Notes under the pieces: model-generated
The model's database searches: none
What the model saw: the letters and a program-made list of their open reading frames with translations, nothing else
Told to the model about the DNA's origin: nothing
Source: Desulfobulbaceae bacterium
GTDB taxonomy: Bacteria > Desulfobacterota > Desulfobulbia > Desulfobulbales > SURF-16
Reading direction: 5' to 3'
NCBI GenBank assembly: GCA_020444175.1
Contig: JAHLLM010000020.1
Location: 1-64,000 of the forward strand
DNA length: 64,000 bases
Made by a program: the position numbers and the translations under genes
Part shown: positions 32,836 to 39,269 of the stretch, in pieces
How positions within the stretch are numbered: position 1 is the first letter of the stretch
How the letters are laid out: each line of letters starts with the position of its first letter

Positions 32836-33525
32836 ATGCCGAATTTGACTACCGAGATTGGTCGCCAGAGACCGATCAGTAAAATTTATCCGTATGGAAT
32901 GGCGGTGATTTTATTTTTTTTCTTTCTTTGTATTCCCACCGCAGGCATGTCGGAAACAGAAGGAGCTGAACATGTCCCACTGCCAATTGACGAACAGGCC
33001 GCAAAATCAACTGACAAGGAAAGCGAGCAGTATTCGGTGCCGCCTCCACTTGTCTATCAAGGGCTCTTTCCGTGCCAGGCCTGTCACAGGCGGGATGTGA
33101 GAGGGGTAAGCAGTCAACTGGAAAAGGGCAATGAATTTCTGGGCAAGTACATTCGAAAGCCCGACCCCAAACCGCGCATACTGGTCAAAATGCACAGGAA
33201 CATCAATCTCAGACATGCGGAATGGCACTGGTGCCTGAACTGCCATGATCAGGATGAAAGAAACTATCTCCGGCTCATAACCGGCGAAAAAATCCCTTTT
33301 GAAAAATCATACAGATTATGCGGCCAATGCCACGGCAGCATATACAGAGACTGGAAGATAGGCATACATGGCAGGAGAGTGGGCAACTGGAAGGGGAAGA
33401 AATTATATCTGCTCTGCTCTCACTGTCATGACCCGCACAGTCCGAAGTTCAGAAAACTTCCGGCTGAAGATCCTCCCAGGCCTCCTCATTATGGCCGTTG
33501 GGATGTCGTGGAGCATGAGGAATAA
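32836..33525 (+). CDS. Tetraheme cytochrome c with N-terminal membrane anchor or signal
   Basis: 229 residues with one hydrophobic segment (YGMAVILFFFFLCIPTAGMS, about 20-39), which is a signal or anchor, then a Pro/acidic linker and four heme sites: CQACH, CLNCH, CGQCH and CSHCH. Spacing between motifs is irregular, with HRNINLRHAEWHW before the second. It does not look like the NapC/NrfH type. The C-terminal end is proline-rich. It is second gene of the operon; the 125-bp gap to the next gene contains no clear promoter. Confidence 0.88.
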   Translation: MPNLTTEIGRQRPISKIYPYGMAVILFFFFLCIPTAGMSETEGAEHVPLPIDEQAAKSTDKESEQYSVPPPLVYQGLFPCQACHRRDVRGVSSQLEKGNEFLGKYIRKPDPKPRILVKMHRNINLRHAEWHWCLNCHDQDERNYLRLITGEKIPFEKSYRLCGQCHGSIYRDWKIGIHGRRVGNWKGKKLYLLCSHCHDPHSPKFRKLPAEDPPRPPHYGRWDVVEHEE

Positions 33526-33650
33526 CATGGCGTACTTTGGTGACAATCCGGGCAATCTCTGCTTTTTTTGCCTACGTTCACAGGACAAATAACTGCTAAA
33601 AGCGCATCGTCTCAAGACGGTTGTCGTAACTTGGAACTGGATAAATAAAA

Positions 33651-34520
33651 ATGGACAGGCGAAATTTTATAAAAGGAGCCGCTTCAACACTTGCGGCACT
33701 GGCACTTGCCGGGTGCAACGAACAGGTTGAGGAGTATCTGCAGCAGCACTTTGTGGAAATGAGCAAAGAAGAACTGGATGAGGCCAGGGAGCGACTGAAA
33801 AAGAAATACCGGCAGAAATTCGGGGTGGATTTCAAGATCGGTGCAGAGCCCGCTCTGCCGGAAGTGCTTTTTTCCTATGGACTCGACCTTTCACGGTGCA
33901 TCGGCTGCCGGCGCTGTGTCTATGCCTGTGTCCAGGAAAACAATCAGAGCCGCAAACCACAGATCCAATGGATTCGGGTCGTGCGTATGGAGAACGGCTC
34001 CATGGATCTGGAAGAATCCGACCACTATTACGAGGGCGGCATGGTGCCAAAGGAAGGATATTACACCATGCCGATTCAGTGCCAGCAGTGCGAAAATCCT
34101 CCCTGCGTCAAAGTTTGTCCAACAAAGGCAACCTGGCAGGAGCCGGACGGAATTGTGGTGGTGGATTACAACTGGTGCATCGGCTGCCGTTACTGCATGG
34201 CGGCATGCCCCTATTGGGCACGTCGGTTCAACTTCTCAGAACCCCATATTCCCAAGGAGGAAATCAATCCGAACACACATTACCTGGGAAACCGGCCGCG
34301 CATGAGAGGGGTGGTGGAAAAATGCACCTTCTGCATACAGCGTACCCGGAAGGGACGTTACCCGGCCTGCGTGGAAGCCTGTCCGGTGGGGGCACGTAAG
34401 TTCGGCAACATACTCGATCCTGACAGCGAGATAAGCAAGGTCATTGAGACGAAAAGGGTGTTCCGCCTCAAATCGGAACTGAATACACAACCTAAATTTT
34501 ACTATTTCTTTTCCATTTAA
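33651..34520 (+). CDS. Tat-exported lipoprotein with four [4Fe-4S] clusters (DsrO/NrfC family)
   Basis: 289 residues. MDRRNFIKGAASTLAALALAGC is a twin-arginine signal (RRNFIK) running into a lipobox (LAGC), so it is a periplasmic lipoprotein. Sixteen cysteines make four ferredoxin motifs: CIGCRRCVYAC, CQQCENPPCVKVC, CIGCRYCMAAC and CTFCIQRTRKGRYPACVEAC. This is the DsrO/TtrB/NrfC layout. It passes electrons between the NrfD-like subunit (next gene, 11 bp downstream) and the cytochromes. AAAAGGAGC appears before the second codons rather than before the ATG, so the RBS for the ATG at 33651 is weak. Confidence 0.94.
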   Translation: MDRRNFIKGAASTLAALALAGCNEQVEEYLQQHFVEMSKEELDEARERLKKKYRQKFGVDFKIGAEPALPEVLFSYGLDLSRCIGCRRCVYACVQENNQSRKPQIQWIRVVRMENGSMDLEESDHYYEGGMVPKEGYYTMPIQCQQCENPPCVKVCPTKATWQEPDGIVVVDYNWCIGCRYCMAACPYWARRFNFSEPHIPKEEINPNTHYLGNRPRMRGVVEKCTFCIQRTRKGRYPACVEACPVGARKFGNILDPDSEISKVIETKRVFRLKSELNTQPKFYYFFSI

Positions 34521-34531
34521 GGAGTTGATGC

Positions 34532-35818
34532 ATGCAAAAAGAGTACGTTGCTGATTTTTTTGCGCAGCTCAGGCATTTTCTGTCCCAGGCTGCGCAACGT
34601 CTCATCAAGGGACCGCCCATATATTATGGCTGGCTGTCCTTCCTGCTTCTCATTGTGGGAGCGGGAGTTTACGCTTACACCTATCAGTTTGAGCAGGGGC
34701 TTAATATTACCGGCATGACGGATCAGGTTTCCTGGGGGCTCTACATCTCGAATTTTACCTTTCTTGTCGGTGTAGCCGCCGCCGCGGTTCTGCTTATTAT
34801 ACCGGCCTATGTTTATAATTTCGGGCCTATAAAGGAGATCACTATTCTCGGCGAGATTCTTGCCGTCTGCGCCATTCTCATGTGCATGATGTTCGTTACC
34901 CTCGATCTGGGAAGACCGGAAAGAATGTGGCATCTCATGCCCATCATCGGCCGGCCGAATTTCCCTTCATCCATTCTTGACTGGGATGTTCTGGTGCTTA
35001 ACGGCTACCTTTATCTCAACCTCTTTGTGTCCATTTATCTCCTGTCAACCATGTATTTCAAGAGGAAGGTAAACTACCGCCTTATCCTGCCCTTTATTTT
35101 CTTGTCCATTCCCTGGGCGGTCAGCATCCATACGGTTACCGCCTATCTTTACAATGGTCTTGGTGCAAGGCCCTTCTGGAACTCGGCCATTCTTGCCCCC
35201 CGATTTCTGGCATCGGCATTCTGTTCCGGTCCTGCCCTGTGCATTATCATTTTTCAAGTGGTCAGAAAGTTCACCAATTTCAATGTTTCCGACAAGGCGA
35301 TTTTCAAGATTGGCGAGATGATATGCATTGCCATGGGCATCAATCTTCTGCTGCTGGGGGCGGAGGTCTTTAAGGAGCTGTACACGGATAGTGTCCACAA
35401 GGCGCCTATTGTCTATCTTTTTGTCGGTCTTCATGGCCATGACTCCCTGGTGAAATGGATCTGGACGGCCATGGCCTTTAATATCACAAGCTTTTTCCTC
35501 TTTCTCATTCCTAAAACCAGAAAGAAATATATCACCTTGAACATTGCATGCGTCCTCATTGTTGTCGGTGTCTGGATCGAAAAAGGAATGGGATTGGTTA
35601 TACCTGGTTTTATCCCAAGCCCTCTGGGGGAAATCTGGGAATACTCGCCAAGGCTGTATGAATCCATGATCACGGTGGGAGTATGGGCATTGGGCATGAT
35701 TCTTTATACCCTGGCCTTGAAGATTGCCATCCCCATCGAGCTGGGTGAAATGCATATGCTTGAAAAAGAGACACCCCTGCCTGATGACGAAGCGATCAAC
35801 GTCGAATACTTCAATTGA
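34532..35818 (+). CDS. NrfD/DsrP-like quinone-interacting membrane subunit
   Basis: 428 residues with about ten TM helices. It resembles DsrP in VSWGLYISNFTFLVGVAAAAVLL, VLVLNGYLYLN, IHTVTAYLYNGLGARPFW and ILAPRFLASAFCSGPA. In DsrMKJOP and Qrc-type complexes the NrfD subunit is thought to react with menaquinone. AAGGAG lies before ATG. It forms a pair with the Fe-S lipoprotein gene before it. The cytochromes around it are not DsrJ (triheme), and no DsrMK genes are in view, so it is a related, separate complex. Confidence 0.93.
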   Translation: MQKEYVADFFAQLRHFLSQAAQRLIKGPPIYYGWLSFLLLIVGAGVYAYTYQFEQGLNITGMTDQVSWGLYISNFTFLVGVAAAAVLLIIPAYVYNFGPIKEITILGEILAVCAILMCMMFVTLDLGRPERMWHLMPIIGRPNFPSSILDWDVLVLNGYLYLNLFVSIYLLSTMYFKRKVNYRLILPFIFLSIPWAVSIHTVTAYLYNGLGARPFWNSAILAPRFLASAFCSGPALCIIIFQVVRKFTNFNVSDKAIFKIGEMICIAMGINLLLLGAEVFKELYTDSVHKAPIVYLFVGLHGHDSLVKWIWTAMAFNITSFFLFLIPKTRKKYITLNIACVLIVVGVWIEKGMGLVIPGFIPSPLGEIWEYSPRLYESMITVGVWALGMILYTLALKIAIPIELGEMHMLEKETPLPDDEAINVEYFN

Positions 35819-35935
35819 CCTGCAGTACTGGGCCAGGGATGCCATGCCCAATGAGGGAGGAAGATTTTGAACTCCGCAGTACCTGGAATTTGTTGCTCCA
35901 CCGTAACCTTTAAGTGAAAAAAAGCAGGGAGAGTT

Positions 35936-37315
35936 ATGACAGACAAACGATATCCGCAGCAGATGATTCTTGTATTGACAGTGGTGCTCCTTTTTTGGGC
36001 GGGCAAGGCCTGCGCCTACTATGTGGAGCCGGAAAAATACGGCTCTCCCATTGGCGAGGTCTGTGTGCAGTGTCACAAGGAGGCCACCCCGGGAATTTAT
36101 AATCAGTGGAAAGAGAGTGCCATGGGCCAGGCTGGTGTTAATTGCTATGATTGCCACCGGGCCGAAGAAGGAGATGCTGACGCCTTTGAGCATAAAGAGT
36201 TGATCGCCATCGTCGTCACGCCCAAGGACTGCGCCCGCTGTCATGAAAAGGAGTTCAAGGAATTCCAGGCCTCCCGTCATGCAGATGCCGTGGCGGCACT
36301 GGAAAGAACCGGCAGTCCGGAAGGGCATATTGCCTGGGGACCGGAACATGAACTGACAGGCTGCGCTTCGTGCCATGGTTCTGTGTTGGAGGTCAGGGAA
36401 GGCGGCATGCTGTCGCCAGAAAGCTGGCCTAATACAGGTATCGGCCGCATTAATCCGGATAAGAGCAAGGGATCGTGCACCGCCTGCCATACCCGTCATA
36501 TGTTTTCCCGCGAGCAGGCCAGAAGACCGGAAACCTGCGGCAGGTGCCACTCCGGCGCGGAGTATCCCCAGAAAGAGGCGTACAGCGGCAGCAAACACGG
36601 CATCATGTACCAGGCCTACCGGGATGACATGAATATGGACAGGAGAAGATGGCTGGCCGGCCAGGATTATTTTCAGGGTCCCACCTGTGTGAGCTGTCAT
36701 ATGGGGGCCATGCCTCCTCAGATGGATGTAAAAAACGCAGATGAGAGGATTGATCAGGCCCTGCGTTCGGTGCTTAAAGGAGATGAGAGAGAATTCAAGG
36801 CCCTGCTTGCCCCGACCAGGGTATCAAAAAGAAACTACGGAGTTACCCATGATGTGAGTTCCAGACTGTCGTGGGATTTTAAGCCTGCTGTGTCGGAGAA
36901 GAGAGAGGACTGGCAGATGAAAAGAGAGATGATGCAGGCGGTGTGCAAGCAATGCCATGGCGATCATTTTGTTGGGCAGCATTTCATGCAGCTTGATCAT
37001 CTTGTGGAACGATACAACAACAAATTTGCCGAGCCTGCCACGGCTATCCGCAAGGCCCTGATTCGCGAAGGCAAACTCTCATCAGATGAATACGATGACA
37101 AGTTGGATAAGATTTACTGGAGTATTGTCAATGAAGAGGGAAGAAAGGCCAGAAACGGTGCAGCCATGATGAATCCCGGATATGCATGGGACAAGGGGAT
37201 GAAGGAGCTGGCGAAACGTTTTGATGAGGAATTTATCCCTGAAGTACGTGCCCTGATGGGACGTAAAACTGATTCATTATTAGAGAAATACGGCTATGCA
37301 GACTTACATCATTAA
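35936..37315 (+). CDS. Octaheme cytochrome c of the hydroxylamine-oxidoreductase (HAO) superfamily
   Basis: 459 residues with signal (LTVVLLFWAGKACA) and eight CxxCH sites: CVQCH, CYDCH, CARCH, CASCH, CTACH, CGRCH, CVSCH and CKQCH. The helical C-terminal half after the last heme (LDHLVERYNNKFAEPATAIRKAL... MMNPGYAWDKG) is typical of the HAO-type octahemes, which form trimers. Whether the cross-linking tyrosine of true HAO is present cannot be decided here. In anaerobes these proteins are often reductases of nitrite or hydroxylamine, or electron conduits. It overlaps the next gene by 20 bp. Confidence 0.87.
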   Translation: MTDKRYPQQMILVLTVVLLFWAGKACAYYVEPEKYGSPIGEVCVQCHKEATPGIYNQWKESAMGQAGVNCYDCHRAEEGDADAFEHKELIAIVVTPKDCARCHEKEFKEFQASRHADAVAALERTGSPEGHIAWGPEHELTGCASCHGSVLEVREGGMLSPESWPNTGIGRINPDKSKGSCTACHTRHMFSREQARRPETCGRCHSGAEYPQKEAYSGSKHGIMYQAYRDDMNMDRRRWLAGQDYFQGPTCVSCHMGAMPPQMDVKNADERIDQALRSVLKGDEREFKALLAPTRVSKRNYGVTHDVSSRLSWDFKPAVSEKREDWQMKREMMQAVCKQCHGDHFVGQHFMQLDHLVERYNNKFAEPATAIRKALIREGKLSSDEYDDKLDKIYWSIVNEEGRKARNGAAMMNPGYAWDKGMKELAKRFDEEFIPEVRALMGRKTDSLLEKYGYADLHH

Positions 37316-38315
37316 TACACATGTCTGGCCGGACTTAAGCCCGGCCGGACACAACAAGGGATTAAGATTTCCTGCTCCGGCATGGCTGCGCTTGGCGTTC
37401 CGCTTGAGCTTTCATGCAACCAGAGTTCTGTTTATCTTCGCGGTGCTGACACCGATTACGGTTCTGGTCACACTGCAGATGGCCCATGGCCAGAACTATT
37501 CGAGCCGGCTGGTCAACGGCCTGTTCAAGTTGGGATATCCGCTTGATCGGCAATCCGTCATAGCGCTTGATAAAATCAGCATGCGTTTTAACGCTCCAAA
37601 CCGTATTGATGTGCTGAACAGGATTCTGGGCGACAGGCACAAAATTCATAGTATGGAAGAAGGAGAGCATTTCATTAAAACACAGGTTGTCTGCGATGCC
37701 CTGCGTCTTCTTGATGAACTGGATCTGCCTGTAACCCGCGATATAGTTGAAAAGCTTGTCGGTGAGAAGGGCTGGGAAGAGAAAGAGCGCCGGATTCTGT
37801 CCTACATGGCAGCCAAAAGAGATATCGATTTTGAAACAAATATCCAATATTTGATCCGTGCCATGCCGCGCCAGGGTGCTGATCTGCAGGAAGAGTGGGA
37901 TGGCGAGATCTCTCTTGCCATCATGGATATCTGCGATAACCTCTCTTATTTGGCGGAACTTTTTGTCTTGAGGGGTGACCCTGCCATTCTCAATGCCTTG
38001 GTCAATTATGCCGGACAGGCCTATGGCTATCCCAAGGAGCATCTCTCCTACATGTTTGTCGAAACGCTTCTGGCCAGACCGCATCTCTTTGTCGCTATCC
38101 TGTCGGCAAGAGATGAAGTCAGTGTGCGTCAGGTGGTGAAATCTCTGTTCTTTGCCAGGTGGACAAACAATGTGCGCGAGAAGATAGAGGCTCTTCTTGA
38201 CAATGATTTCGCCGGAAGCGGGTACTCTGACAATGAATTTGTAACAATGATGCGCCGGCGGCTTGCCCGTTTTCCTGGAAACAGCCAGGATTTACATGAT
38301 ATTGCAGAACATTGA
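37296..38315 (+). CDS. Unrecognised one-TM protein in the cytochrome operon
   Basis: 339 residues. One hydrophobic helix at about 42-64 (TRVLFIFAVLTPITVLVTLQMA) separates a short N-terminal part from a predicted all-helical domain with HEAT/TPR-like heptads (DALRLLDELDLPVTRDIVEKLVGEKGWEEKERRILSYM). No Cys pairs and no heme motifs. It overlaps the octaheme gene by 20 bp and lies 3 bp before the NHL gene, so it is clearly part of the same unit. Possibly a scaffold or assembly factor anchored in the inner membrane facing the periplasm. Family not recognised. Confidence 0.75.
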   Translation: MQTYIINTHVWPDLSPAGHNKGLRFPAPAWLRLAFRLSFHATRVLFIFAVLTPITVLVTLQMAHGQNYSSRLVNGLFKLGYPLDRQSVIALDKISMRFNAPNRIDVLNRILGDRHKIHSMEEGEHFIKTQVVCDALRLLDELDLPVTRDIVEKLVGEKGWEEKERRILSYMAAKRDIDFETNIQYLIRAMPRQGADLQEEWDGEISLAIMDICDNLSYLAELFVLRGDPAILNALVNYAGQAYGYPKEHLSYMFVETLLARPHLFVAILSARDEVSVRQVVKSLFFARWTNNVREKIEALLDNDFAGSGYSDNEFVTMMRRRLARFPGNSQDLHDIAEH

Positions 38316-38318
38316 TCC

Positions 38319-39269
38319 ATGAGAAAGGTTATGAATTCCACACGGTTTCTGCTGGTTTTCTGGCTTGCTGTCATCATGCTGCACAGCCTGAATATCCCAG
38401 CCCCATGCAGCCAGGATGAACTCAAATACCTGCCGGTCAGGCATGTGGGCGATATTGCAGGCCACTTCAATCAACCAACAGAGGTTGCTGTTGCCCCTTC
38501 AGGCAGGATCTACATCCTTGATGGAGCAAATAATACAATCGAGGTTTTTGACCAACAGGGGCGAAAGGTATTTTCTTTTGGCAAGGCCGGCAAAGGGAAG
38601 GGAGAATTTTCCCAGCCGGTTGGAATGGATATTGACAGTGAGGAAAATATTTATGTCGCCGATACCGGCAACAGGCGGGTGCAGATTTTTAACAGCAAGG
38701 GGCGCTTCACCTCTGCAATAGATCTGCGAAGTAAAAAGGCGCGGCCTGTAGAGGTCAAAAAAGAGACTGGGTCGGACAGGATCTATATCAGTGATACCGA
38801 TAATCACCAGATACTCTGCTTCAAACAGGACGGCAGCTTTGTTTCCTCATGGGGTGGTTATGGAAACAAAACAGGCCAGTTTATGTATCCCGGCATGGCG
38901 GATGCGGATGCCGCCGGTAATCTGCATATTGTGGATATCTTAAACGGCAGGGTGCAGGTATTTGATACCTCCGGTAAAAAAATCAGACAGATCGGCGCCT
39001 TCGGTATCACGGCAGGCACTTTGTTCCGTCCGAAAGGGGTCATAATTGATTCGCAAAACAATGTCTATGTTTCAGACAGTTATACAGGTGTTATCCAGTG
39101 TTTTGACAGCACCGGCAATCTGCTGGGCATTCTGTCTGAGGACAGCAGGGAGCCACTCCGGCTGACGACTCCTCTGGGCATGGCAATAGATGGTAAGCAG
39201 AATCTTCTCTATGTTGTCCAGGGACAATTAAACAAGGTCAGTATTTTTGCGCTTCAGGGTGGGATATGA
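38319..39269 (+). CDS. Secreted NHL-repeat beta-propeller
   Basis: 316 residues. Signal peptide to about residue 30 (FLLVFWLAVIMLHSLNIPAPCSQ). Six NHL blades follow, for example FNQPTEVAVAPSGRIYILDGANNTIEVFD, FSQPVGMDIDSEENIYVADTGNRRVQIF and FMYPGMADADAAGNLHIVDILNGRVQVF. It has no catalytic motif. NHL propellers commonly bind partner proteins or polymers. Its stop overlaps the start of the 22-heme cytochrome (ATGA-type, 4 bp), which means translational coupling and suggests a stoichiometric partnership. Confidence 0.93.
   Translation: MRKVMNSTRFLLVFWLAVIMLHSLNIPAPCSQDELKYLPVRHVGDIAGHFNQPTEVAVAPSGRIYILDGANNTIEVFDQQGRKVFSFGKAGKGKGEFSQPVGMDIDSEENIYVADTGNRRVQIFNSKGRFTSAIDLRSKKARPVEVKKETGSDRIYISDTDNHQILCFKQDGSFVSSWGGYGNKTGQFMYPGMADADAAGNLHIVDILNGRVQVFDTSGKKIRQIGAFGITAGTLFRPKGVIIDSQNNVYVSDSYTGVIQCFDSTGNLLGILSEDSREPLRLTTPLGMAIDGKQNLLYVVQGQLNKVSIFALQGGI

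Noticed and set aside
33651-35818. Genuine dsrO-dsrP of the DsrMKJOP complex
   Set aside because: Sequence resembles the family, but no dsrM, dsrK or triheme dsrJ is present, and the neighbours are different multiheme cytochromes; called DsrO/DsrP-like only.
35045-36700. 551-codon open frame on the minus strand
   Set aside because: Antisense to the NrfD-like and octaheme genes; no coding features.
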